Assembly: GCA_026874595.1 (NCBI GenBank)
Contig: CM049314.1
Location: 65,446,800 to 65,510,799, forward strand
Origin: Sipunculus nudus
Taxonomy: Eukaryota; Annelida; Sipuncula; Golfingiida; Sipunculidae
Direction of reading: 5' to 3'
Length of the DNA stretch: 64,000 bases
In this document: positions 20,172 to 31,060 of the stretch, piece after piece
How the letters are laid out: each line of letters starts with the position of its first letter
How positions within the stretch are numbered: the stretch's first letter is position 1
Position numbers and translations under genes: made by a program
The notes under the pieces: generated by a model
Database searches by the model: none
What the model saw: the letters and a program-made list of their open reading frames with translations, nothing else
Told to the model about the DNA's origin: nothing

Positions 20172-20789
20172 GTGGTTAGAATGAAGCTAACGTCGTGGTT
20201 TGAAAAGCCGAGACTTTACGAGATTACGAGATTATGCTTTGTGCGATTCGGGTCGGGGGGGGGGGGGGGGATGTGAAAGACTGACACTGATCCTATTGTT
20301 CTCGGGTGCACAATAGGATTGGTCGGGGTACACGTGCGATACTGGAACATAACAGGGCAGGGCAAAGAGGTTATATAAAGTAGTAAATAGTAAATATAAT
20401 ACAAAGATATAACCCAAAGATATAACCAGGATGCTCAAACAGCATATTGAAATGATGTCTAATAGGGCCTTGGAAGCAGTGAACATATCAGTAGTATACA
20501 TATGATATGATAAAAATACACATATACTGTGAAAATACACAATATACAAGGCAAATATACAATATAAAAGGCAAATATACTATACCCATACCAAGTGGTG
20601 CAAGTCTCCTAGCTGAAGGTCGTAAAGCCCATTAGACCAGGATAAAGTAGAACTTTCCTGTCATCCAATGGACTCCACGAGCCAGCAGTGAGAGAACAAC
20701 TACCTGAACAAATGAGTCTGCCCAGCGGATCCTCGTAGGGGGGGGGGGGGGGGGGGGTTAAGGGGGCACGCTGAATATTAGTACGAATG

Positions 20790-22016
20790 CTAGGTTTTAA
20801 AATATTTCAGGGTGAATTTGTTTTGATGGCGGCACTTGGAGAGAATTTCAGCTCTTGAGTTCAACAATGATCCAGGGGGGGCCGTAGCTATAAGTAGCTT
20901 TTCAGACAAGCAGAGATCACACTTCCTAGTCCCACAGAAGTAAGGTGCTGCCTTGGCAGATATTTCCCAGGAGAGCTTGTAATTGATATTGTTGTCTTTT
21001 AGTGACCAAATGTGTTTAGACAGTTCAGTGTTTTTAGCGTGGGATCTGTTCCGAAAGGATTGCTTGTGGTTATTATATCTTGTCTTGAAATCACCTTCAG
21101 TACACCCTATGTATTGTTTCACGTCGTTGTCTGTTCTAACTGTTGCTTTATAGACAATGCATTTCAGCTGACATTGACCATTCATAGGACATTCGTCTTT
21201 TTTACGGCAGTTACATTGTTTTTGGGGTGCATTCACAGCATTGTCAGAATTTAGAACCTTCATATTATGTTTGCTGATCAGGTTAGACATGTTGGGTAGA
21301 CAGCTGTAGCTAATTTTCAAATTGTTCCTGTTAAATAACCTGTGGTACCTGTGATGTTGAGGGAAGTGTTTTTCAACTAGTTTCATGAATTTTCTGCCAA
21401 TGTTGGTTTTTACATGACGGCTGTAGGGTGGATTAAACCATATTATTTTCCTTTTCCTGTTTCTCTTGCTTTTCACTGTTGGTTCAACATATTTTAAGCT
21501 TTCTGAGAACCCGCTTTTCGCTAAAGCTTCATCATACATGGGTTTGGCTTTCATAAATAGCTCTTTATTGCAGGAGTTGTCAGAAACACGTTTACTGATC
21601 ATCATAGGTATCTGCCTAATGATAGCTGGGGGGTGATTGGATTGTGCGTGGATATAGAGAGGGTCATTGTTCGGTTTTCTGTAAGGGTAGAAGACGTCAT
21701 TTTGGAGGTCAAATGTTACGTCTAAGAAATCTGTGCAGGTCAGGTTAGTTTCAATGGTTATCTTTAACCCAACATTGGAAAAGAGTTTGATCATTTTCTT
21801 ACGGGTGCTGTCTGCTTTGGGTCCAGACATGTTGGGGAAACAACCTAAACCGTCATCACGATACAGGCCTAGAGCATTTACACCAAATTCCTTTTTCAAC
21901 ATATCTAGGATGTATAAACCAACAATTTCGCATACTTCAGCGCCATCAAAACTGCCCATGGTGACGTCAAAACTAGTGTGATCTTTTTTCACCCAGGTGT
22001 TACCGTTGCTAAACAG
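20790..22016 (-). pseudogene. PLE reverse transcriptase / GIY-YIG endonuclease, unit 6 (N-terminally truncated)
   Basis: Encodes residues ~293-700 of the unit protein, from the RT segment after motif A to the C-terminus. Motif A aspartates are missing; YRDD and GIY-YIG are intact. The codon just before the junction, in flanking DNA, reads TAG, so the fragment is closed upstream. The apparent start near 21992 is a GTG valine codon inside the ORF, not a real initiator. Not functional as an RT. Confidence 0.93.
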
Positions 22017-25000
22017 CTATAAAATATATAGGGTGGTCTCTCGCGCTGAATCAATTAGCGCCGGGCTTATCAGCGGCATCTCTGTGTGCCATTGAGCAGC
22101 GAGTTTTATGACCCCCGTCAGCAACATCCGACACGGCCAGACTCTCACTTGATACTCCATCCCTGTAAACTCCTTGGTCTTAGGCATCAAGGTTGCTCTT
22201 CCACTCTCTCTAACCTTATACTTTGTAGGCTGATGAATGAAAAGAATATTTCTCTTTAATCAAAATGATATTAAACATATATTAGACACACTGAACGTGT
22301 CAAACACATCGAAAGCTCACGAGAGAGAGAGAGAGAGAGAGAGAGGCCAATCGTTTAATAAGCGTTGCAGCAATTCATCTGTTTCGTTAGCTGCTTTGAA
22401 ATGGATACAGTAATATGCAAAACCAATAAAGACGGAGTTGTCATGGTAACATTTGAGGCTGCCCGAGCATGAGAAATTAAGAAACTGGCAGAGTTGCTGC
22501 TTTATGCTGTCAATAAACTGATACTTCTCTAATCTAATACGCCGATATGACGGTACATGAAATGTCATACTGAATAACAAGCACATACCAATTGCCAAGG
22601 GACGTAATTGTATATTTAATGTATTAAACATGATTACCAGTTACTCGTTTATATATGCGCTGGGACAAGTCCTTGCGAGTTGGGTCGGGTTCGTCGGGCA
22701 GAGGGTACAAGTTCAAATAGTGGAAACCCTAAGTATCTGCTAGATGGAAATACGATAGACCTTTCGCGAAATGATGTCCCATTTCTAAGAATTCATACTT
22801 GGGAATATACATAGAAATCCTGAGACAACACCTCGTACCTGACATATGACCGATAAAAATAGGCATATCCGAGGCCTGACCATTTAGGAGTTGCGTGACA
22901 CAGATTTAGTGCCACCAACGTCAATTATAATACAAATCAAATTGAAGTCGAAGATTAAGGAGATTAGTACGCACACATATAAATGAACATCTCTTCACTG
23001 ACATTATAATCGGTAACGAGTACTTTAGCGGGCCCAGTGACTAATACCTTACACTATACAAAGAATGAACACCTCTCGGTTACGGACACCGCTCCATTGA
23101 GGACACCTTTCAATAATGGACATTTCTCGGTCATGGACACTTCTCTGTTACGGACAAAAAATCAGGTCCATCAGGTGTCCATGATGACGAGATCCAGCCC
23201 TATATTCAATGGAGAAATGGCGTGTTGTTGGTTACGTTATAATTCACGAGCCCTGTTTGCTCAGTAAATGTGAGTTGGACAAGGGTAGCGGAAGAAGGAG
23301 AGTCCCTCACAGCAATATCTCCCTTCTCAGATTATCAAAATTTTCTTCTCCCCACCACACATTACTGAATACATTTATATAATTGTTATATTGTTGAAGT
23401 AATTTTTGCTAGGTTTTATCACTTTTAAAATCATTATTTACATTTGATTTGAACATCCAGGAACACTGAAGCATGCTATATCTTCCATTTTCTATTTAAA
23501 TGGATGTATAATTGCTAGATTATTGAGGAAAATGTAAAAAAAATATAAAAATGGATGACGGAAGTAGCTGATTTCAAAGTTACGCTTTTTATTCCCCTAA
23601 AAGAGAAGTTGACAAAATGTACTTTGTCGCTCACCCTAAAAAAGAGGGGGGGGGGGGGAGGATGTCCAACTGTCCCCCCTCCTTCCGAATGAAACAATCC
23701 CCATGCCTGAGTTCTTTTTATTCACACAATATCAAGATATGCGTATACTGTACTAGTAAACAGCTTTTATAGTCTAGTTGGCTGATGAAACCTGTGATTG
23801 GTTGAGAATATTTTTGAAAAATCAAAACAAGAGTTTCAAAAATGAAAGTTTTCACATGTAGGAGGTATGTTAACGTTACATGATAGTATAGTGTTTCCCC
23901 ATAGAATATTATAGTATTTGAAAAGATTTAACTCTAAAACCATTTGCTTACTCCTTTGGGAAGTGGAAATAAACTTGCACCGGGCACTAACATACACATA
24001 GCGCCCACGCAATCTGGTAGACACACCATGCAATTGGAATCTAGATATATTTTTTTTTAAATATTCCAACCGGATTTTCCTCTATGTTTCTTCGATCATT
24101 TTCATCTTCCTGTCTGTATGCGCAGGATCGCACGCCTGGTCAAGCATAGTTTTGTTATGGTGAACAAAAACACTGTGTTACTCACACGCAGAACCAAAAC
24201 AATTAACGTATAATACTGGTGAACTGTATGTAGTAAGGCCGTTTGCCGGGATGATTTTGCTAATAGCGTGAGATATTTCAAATGATTATGTGACCTTAAA
24301 TGAAGAGCTGCGTTTAAAGGCAAATGTGACATTATCAAATTTATGCAATGCAAAAGCATTTTAATTTAAACCAAAGCCTGGAAGGATCCACGCCAGATTG
24401 GAATTATATTGGTGCTAAATTCATTCTTCCAATTGGCTGTTGAATACTTAAGAATTCTCTATGGTCTTGTTTCATTAAAAGATCCCCTGAGATTTAATTT
24501 AATTCATCTCACGGACAGATAACAGTGTTTGGGGTTCGTTTAGAAGGAAATTGTAAGTATAGTGAAATGTCCAATTCCTTTAAAACCGTTTTAAGTCATA
24601 AATACGATATTAAACTTGATTTATGATTCTTTTCAGAAAACGTAATAAACGCATTGAATAATCACATTCTGCGCATAACTTTTTATATTAGTCACTTTTG
24701 CCTATTGAACAATGATGACGTCCCCGGTGTCCTTTTAATAATACCAAACCAATACAAAACAGCTTTATTGGTAATCATTATTTAATACATGCATTAAAGT
24801 AATATGCGAGTCATTAATCAGACTATTCATTTAATGGAAATGCAATTAATATTGATGGGCAATTAAGCATATTCTCCGGGATCACGTGATTACCCTGACA
24901 TGCGGTATCCTTTTGTTACCATTTAAAATTTAACAGCAACTCATGTCCCAATTCTTATGGGAGCAAAACTCTCCATGATAAATATTATCAACAGGCCCCT

Positions 25001-25094
25001 GGTATCATTAACATTCCCTCGGAAAACTGGTTTGGATTCCGGCAAGATCAATTAATGCTGTTGCTCTTGCTACGGGGGCGGATCTAGGATTTTA
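22017..25094. other. Gene-free; possible conserved element next to the array
   Basis: 22017-22200 is GC-richer and complex (for example CTGAATCAATTAGCGCCGGG) and looks like regulatory rather than repeat sequence. A (GA)n tract lies at 22321-22345. 23037-23165 is a degenerate repeat with GGACAC/CTCTCGGTTACGGAC words (~26-bp spacing). G13 lies at 23646-23658. 24400-25060 is AT-rich with several ATTAAT/TAATTA words. No coding region is supported. Confidence 0.5.
22321..22345. repeat. (GA)n microsatellite
   Basis: Twelve GA repeats. Confidence 0.95.
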
Positions 25095-25612
25095 GAAAAG
25101 AGGGGGGGGGGTTACTACATAAACACTTTAAAATGTTCCGTAAGTTAAGTATAGGGGAGGGGGTTTACTACATAAAAACATTAAAATGTACTGTAGGTTT
25201 AGTATAGGGAAGGCGGATTTACTATTGAAACACTTTAAATTGTTCCGTAAGTTAAGTAAAGGGGAAGCGGATTTACTAATTAAACACTTAAAATGATCTG
25301 TAAGTTTAGTACAGGGGAGGGGTTACTATTTAGACACTTTAAATTTTCCGTAAGTTTAGTATAGGGGAGGCGGATTTACTATTGAAACACTTTAAAATGT
25401 TCCGTAAGTTTAGTATAGGGAAGGGGGTTGACTACATAAAAACTTTAAAATGTTCCGTAGGTTTAGAATGGGGGAGGCGGATTTACTATAAAACACTTTA
25501 AAATGTTCCGTAAGTATAGTAAAGGAAGGGGGTTTACTATATAAAGCGTTAAAAGTTCCGTATGTTTAGTAAAGGGGAGGGGTTTTACTATTTAAACACT
25601 TTAAAATGTTCT
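25095..25612 (+). repeat. Minisatellite, ~52-bp unit, about 9-10 copies
   Basis: Repeated unit of the form GGGGAGG-GGATTTACTA-...-AACACTTTAAAATG-TTCCGTAAGTTTAGTATA. The TTCCGTAAG landmark recurs about every 50-56 bp from ~25135 to ~25605, with substitutions and small indels in each copy. Confidence 0.9.
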
Positions 25613-25873
25613 ACTGATATATTCTTTTAACAGATATCCTGTTTGTACATGTAACGCATTTGAGTTGTTTCCCTGTATGTACGGACACCCTGTTTCTAAC
25701 GAAACTGTTTTTATACAGATATGATATTTGACTAAATATAAGGTGTATTCAGAAATCTTGCTTATACAAACATAACATTTGAACATACCGGTATATCATG
25801 TCTCCGCTTATACCCGGTTTCACCATTTGTACAGATATCACGTCGGTACAGAAATCGAGTCTGTATAGAAATC

Positions 25874-25952
<79 letters not shown>

Positions 25953-26645
25953 TCATTACAAATATAATATTTGTTAAGATATCATATTTGTACAAAGAGC
26001 ATGTTTTTACATATATCAAATTCATAAAAAATAGCTGAACCTTCACTGAATACCAGGCCTGACTAAAACAACGCTGCTGCCGTCTGGTGGCTTTTAACAA
26101 TAACATACCTCTTCTCATCTCGCTGAGATTTTTAAAAAAAATCACATAAAATAATCACAACTGCAGCCGATGCAAAACTGCAGCGTACGGCCTCTTGACA
26201 ACCGGACCTGATTCAAGAGTATATTACAATCATACAGAAAACGTGTAAATATATCTAATGAGGATAAAATGTAGTATAAAAATTACATGTAAAGCTAGTA
26301 CAATTCCGTTTAATTTTAAATGAACTCTCTGTAATATGTCACCTCAATGTACATATCTCTTAGAGTAATCAATACTGAACTACGACTCCATGTGGTTTGG
26401 CCTTCTTATTAATGCGGCAGTAAAACCCCGGATGGTTGGCACTAGTATGTTCAGCTGGTTTGCTGTAATTGACGGAAGAAATTTCATTCTATTAATATCT
26501 TCTGTATTTCTCTCATTCATTAATCTTGTATTATAAGTCTTCAGCCGGAGCAAGAGGGCATCAGTCAATCGAAAGATGGAGCTCCCTTCTTTAAAATCTT
26601 ATTGTCAGTCCTGATAGTTGGTGTGTCTGAACTATTTATATACTA

Positions 26646-26697
<52 letters not shown>

Positions 26698-26854
26698 TAG
26701 TATATATTTGTATACACGTATGCATATGTACAGTGAAATCTTACAATTACGACTACCAACGTCGCATTCAGTGGTCGCATTTTCGAGGTGTCCGTCAAAA
26801 CAAGGGTCTGATATAAAAATAAATAAGTATATTGACAAAGTGACAGAGTATATA
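25613..26854. other. Gene-free; degenerate ACAGATATC repeat and two (TA)n tracts
   Basis: 25625-26010 has irregular repeats of ACAGATATC-N-TTTGTAC type (about 22-26 bp), split by a (TA)n tract at 25876-25946. A second (TA)n tract at 26647-26696 is bounded on both sides by TACTAG. No gene is seen. Confidence 0.6.
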
Positions 26855-27516
26855 CAGTGAAACTCTTCTACGTCGGACACTAAGGGGACTTTCTGTCCAT
26901 ATTAGTGAGTTGTCCTGTTTAGAAGAGTTTGTCTTGTAACGTTAATGCTTTTATGAACGTTACTGATGTCTTCTTTTATATTTTTACTCCTCCTTATATT
27001 TCATTCACTATTAAAAAGGGCAAACTGTCGCTTAACATACATAATGAAATGCTTCCAAGACGACGTTGGTCTTTGTGAATGACGAGCGGTTAGACAGCTG
27101 CCGGTTGGCTAATAATAAGGTTGGTTTGTTTCTAGTTGACCGGCCAATCCTGATTTAATAAGAGTTATGATGTGTACACAGGTTTTGCGAGGATGCCAGT
27201 AATATATCTCAAATGTAGTAATATCTCTCAACATCGGCCCGCCCCCGCTGATTTCGGAGCTGTCTCCATGACCTATACAAGTCTGACATGGTCATGAGCG
27301 CTCGATATCTGTCCGTCTGAGAGGATCTTACTTTGCATTGTACACGCTGACGAGACCAGAAAGTTTGTCCGTTGTCCGGGATAGTGAGTTGTACGCTTTA
27401 CAAAGTTTACGCTAAACTTAAAATGTAAGTAAATTTGAAGGGACTGAGATTTTTTGTCCGTCCGCATTAGTGAGTTGCCCGTCTTACTGTGTTGTCCGCA
27501 GGAAGAAGTTTCACTT

Positions 27517-27518
<2 letters not shown>
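26855..27518. mobile_element. Possible pogo-like MITE
   Basis: The left end reads TACAGTGAAACTCTTCTACG. The right end, reverse-complemented, reads TAAAGTGAAACTTCTTCCTG; both continue into CGGACA. These look like imperfect terminal inverted repeats ending at TA, the target and end pattern of Tc1/mariner-pogo elements. Internal words TTAGTGAGTTGTCC and TTTTGTCCGTCCGCATTAGTG repeat near both ends. No transposase is present. The first 70 bp also fold (AAACTCTTCTA with TAGAAGAGTTT). Confidence 0.4.
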
Positions 27519-27579
<61 letters not shown>

Positions 27580-29557
27580 TTCTAATATCATGAATGTCAC
27601 ACCTATCCAAACATCCTTTAGCTGTTTTGTGACACAAGTTTAAGATTGAAAATCTTAAAAAGAAATAAAAAAATAATGGTCGAAAGGAACGATAGTCTGG
27701 AGTACACTGGTCAAAAAAGCAATGTTCTAAGTGAATACAGGCCTAAGAAATACTTGTCTGGCGGAATGCGAGTAAAGAGGAACGTGTTTGTCCAGGTAAC
27801 ACTGGTCTTGTATTTTTATAATAAGGAACACCGGTCTTAAGCCGGCCTTCCATCTACCGATTTTTCCGGCTGATTTTTTTGCTGGTCATCGACCAGCACG
27901 TACATTCCAGGCTATAAGACAACAGAAATATAGCAGCACAGACATGCGTGTTGACATGTGACCAGAGTGCTGGACACGAGTTCATTTGGTGGCTAATTAG
28001 GCGGCCAAATATTGAGTCACTGATTGGCAAATCCCCCATTATATAGCAATTATAAAGTGATTTCTGTTTGCTCGTGAGTACAGGTCTGAGCACTTGCTCA
28101 TGTAAAGGGAGTGAATACACATACATACATGACCACACATCTTATATGGGGTTATAAAGTTCTGATTCGAACAGACAATACTGGTATTAGATGTTATTTA
28201 ATCCCTAGACACATCTGATCTACGATCAACTGCGACCGAGATAACCCGTAGAAAACAAGCGGTCGTGGCGACTGTCTGCCATTTGCCGGAAAAACTAATA
28301 CAGTTGCGGTAAAATATTATAAGACTATCGCACTAGCATCACATTTTTTCGGTGTATTGACCAAGCAATCGGGATGACACCACAGTAGTGGTACACCGAG
28401 CCTCTATCTTGTAGTACATTCCACATTGTTACGCATATATGAAAACAAAATGGAGGCGGTTACCTCCAAAAAATCTTTAAAAGAAACACCCTCGAGAGAT
28501 TTTCTTTTTGCGAGTGTCCGTGCGGTCACAAGTGACTTGTCGTACAAGATATATACGGCGGACTGTAAGCAAACTCCTACGACTAAGGGTCATATTTTGT
28601 CTTAATTGTCGTATCCCCTAGTACATGTAAATAGAGCTTTAGTGTAATTGATATTCATTTGCCTGAAATAACTTTTCCACTTGCGCATTTTAGTTGCCAA
28701 TAATAGAAACGTTGGTTTGATCAAAACAAAACTAGCATATTTATATCTAGGTTATAGGCATTCAGTATTTTTTGCAGACTGAATTCAATCTTAAGCCAAA
28801 GCAGAACCGATGTTGATTGGTCAGAATTTAACATTATGATGAATATGCGTAGACAGGACAAGCTGACATGATTGAACAATCTTTTTATCGGTTTAGAATT
28901 AAATGTGAAAACTAAATAGTATAACCTTCTTTGTACAATCAAGCCTCTATTATATTCTGTAGACCCTTAACTAAATAAGTAAACACATAGGAACTCTTTC
29001 GAAATTTTCAAATTAATTTTAAGTAGCCGTTAAGCTGAATCCATTCCACTAGCGATAAATATAACAAAACTAATCAATGTGGCAAGCTATGACACGTTTT
29101 GGACAGCAATTGTTCCACAGTAGCCAAAGCATAATTCATTTAATTTTTTTTCTTTCAAGTATGAATTCATTGCTATAACCATAACTGGAAATGAAAGCTC
29201 CAGTTAAACATAACTGATGCATAGCGTTGGCAGAAGAAATTAATACTCACAAATTAATAACATCTCAGTAGAGCTTTCCGCTTTTTTAAATATTTGATTC
29301 TTGACCAATCCATACTTACACGGACGGAATCAACGTAACTCTACAGTATCAGAAACTAATCCGCGCTAATTAATCTCAATTTCTCAGACTAATTTCTGAA
29401 ATACGGTTCCAGATTTCCGGTGCATTGAAGCCACCTGTTTGTTTGTCTGATGAAGATTATGTCAATATTTTCTAACAAAGCATTTAATAATTCATAGTGC
29501 CGACAAGGTTATTGATTAAACTCAACTGCTAATTGTCAAGAGAGTCTGATTTATGAA
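27519..29557. other. Gene-free
   Basis: Begins with (TA)n followed by (TG)n (27519-27580). 27690-27840 has ACACTGGTC/CACCGGTCTTAAG words resembling the 29.6-kb minisatellite. The left copy of a duplicated non-coding block starts at 29175. No coding evidence. Confidence 0.5.
29175..29436 (+). repeat. Duplicated non-coding block, copy A
   Basis: Aligns with 30640-30894 at a constant offset of about 1460 bp. Flanks are diverged, but the core TCTCAGTAGAGCTTTCCGCT (continuing as a T run, to 29287) is identical in both, as is the following GACGGAATCAACGT. Confidence 0.8.
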
Positions 29558-29880
29558 ACTGTGGTCTAGAGAACCCTGGACGGGGAGACCCTGCTCTATT
29601 GGGGAGTGGTCTATGGAACATTGGTCTAGGAAAAATTTTCTAGGGGACAATGGTCTTGGTAACCCTGGTTTGAGGATCCCTGGTCTTCAAAACATTGGTA
29701 TAGGAAACACGGGTCTCTAGTTAACACTGGCCTAGGAAACACTTGTCAAGGGAACATCCGTCTATAGTACTTGATTAGTAGACACTCGACCAGGGAACAC
29801 CGGTCTTCGGGACACTAGTCCTAAGAATCAGGTCCCGTAAACACTCGTCTATGAGACGTTGGGTAAGGGAAATGTGTATT
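29558..29880 (+). repeat. Degenerate minisatellite, ~17-bp unit
   Basis: Successive variants of GGTCTAGGAAACACT, for example GGTCTATGGAACATT, GGTATAGGAAACACG and GACCAGGGAACACCG, about 18 copies. No two copies are identical, so it is old. Confidence 0.8.
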
Positions 29881-30065
29881 TGTGCCCAGAGTGTTGGAAA
29901 CCAGTTAAGGTGGTCTACGTCTCAGGTGGTTTATTTGATGGTCATTAATTAGTTATTGCTCACCAAAAGGAGGAATCAATGTTCGCCTGTGAACGAGGAA
30001 CGAATTATCTTCCCATAATTGTAATCAACGCTAATGGACGATTTATCCAATGGATTGACCATACA

Positions 30066-30066
30066 T

Positions 30067-30123
<57 letters not shown>
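30066..30123. repeat. (CA)n/(TA)n microsatellite
   Basis: Short CA run followed by pure TA. Confidence 0.95.
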
Positions 30124-30124
<1 letters not shown>

Positions 30125-30639
30125 GTAGAAAAATATAAATGTGAGCGAATGAAGTCAATAAAGGAAAAAAAAAACCAAAATAATCAAATCACTGAATTAT
30201 AGGGACAAAGAAGAAACCGTCCGCAAAGTTCCTTAAGACTGTAATTATTCAAAATATAATCTATATTAACAAAGGAGTCAAAATAATTATAAACAACGTG
30301 TGAATCGGAGTCAATCTGCATAAAAATATATAACTTTATCAAATGAGAACCCAATTTGTCCAAACTGATTTTCATGCAAAGCCAAAGTAGCATTTGAAGT
30401 AACGTAGTAGAAGTTTACGTTTCGCGCAATTAACCGATGTCTGAGACGCATTAATTGAACAAAAGTAAACAAAATGACCCTTCTCCAGTGGTGGGTTACC
30501 CGAATCATTTAAGAAAGATTTTTAAATATACCGACATTAATACAGTGTAAAAAATATCATTGCTATAATTAATAGACTTTGATAGTTTCAACGGTTTCAA
30601 AACATTTCATTAAAATTTTAAATTAATCATTATTGTAAC

Positions 30640-30894
30640 AGAGAATTTAAATGAAGGTTCCAGTTGAAAGTAATTAATGCATGGTGTTGACAGAAGAAAT
30701 TAATCCTTGCTAATTAATAACGTCTCAGTAGAGCTTTCCGCTTTTTTGAAAATTTAGTTCTTAATCAAATCACACTCACATGGACGGAATCAACGTGACT
30801 ACAGTATTAGATGAAACTAATCCGCCTTAATTAAACTCAGTTTCTGGAACTTATTTCTGACAGGTCTTAGTCTCGCCGGTTCATTGTTGCCACA
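30640..30894 (+). repeat. Duplicated non-coding block, copy B
   Basis: Partner of 29175-29436. The invariant core is at 30723-30747, preceded by GCTAATTAATAACG, which contains TAATTA homeodomain-type words. Confidence 0.8.
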
Positions 30895-31003
30895 GCAATG
30901 GTTTAAACATATTTATTTCAACAGGATAACAAAGTAGCCGATAAGGCTAATGCAAATGCTCTCCTGCATAAAAAAATAAAAAGAAAGTGAAAAATTAAAA
31001 TGA

Positions 31004-31004
<1 letters not shown>

Positions 31005-31048
<44 letters not shown>
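31005..31048. repeat. (TA)n microsatellite
   Basis: Pure TA run. Confidence 0.95.

Positions 31049-31059
<11 letters not shown>

Positions 31060-31060
<1 letters not shown>

Larger units (their letters stand above)
5426..22016 (-). mobile_element. Tandem array of Penelope-like retroelements (5 full units + 1 truncated)
   Basis: Six head-to-tail, minus-strand copies of one unit. The landmark CTCTGAAG recurs at 5431, 8366, 11305, 14235, 17170 and 20100, giving periods of 2935, 2939, 2930, 2935 and 2930. The encoded protein has RT and C-terminal GIY-YIG domains, the canonical EN+ Penelope layout and not the permuted Naiad/Chlamys one. PLEs are known to form tandem copies with pseudo-LTRs (pLTRs) and to carry hammerhead ribozymes. 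Both features are visible here. The 3' end (5426) merges with a (TA)n tract. The 5' end (22016) is cut inside the RT domain, as expected for 5' truncation during target-primed reverse transcription. Confidence 0.95.
20095..22016 (-). mobile_element. PLE unit 6 (5'-truncated, 5'-most)
   Basis: 1922 bp; G16 at 20255-20270 and G20 at 20738-20757. Identity to the other units stops at 22016 (TTGCTAAACAG), inside the RT coding region. The sequence beyond (CTATAAAATATATAG) is unrelated. Confidence 0.95.

Noticed and set aside
5426-22016. Array as a CRISPR array, rDNA array or multigene family
   Set aside because: The unit encodes RT and GIY-YIG endonuclease and carries a hammerhead ribozyme, which identifies a Penelope-like retroelement; there are no spacers or rRNA sequence.
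22680-22725. Possible tRNA-like boxes
   Set aside because: The B-box-like word is weak and no cloverleaf can be drawn.
25762-26145. 127-codon ORF rich in Tyr-Ile
   Set aside because: Translation of a (TA)n tract and the ACAGATATC repeats; no family recognised.
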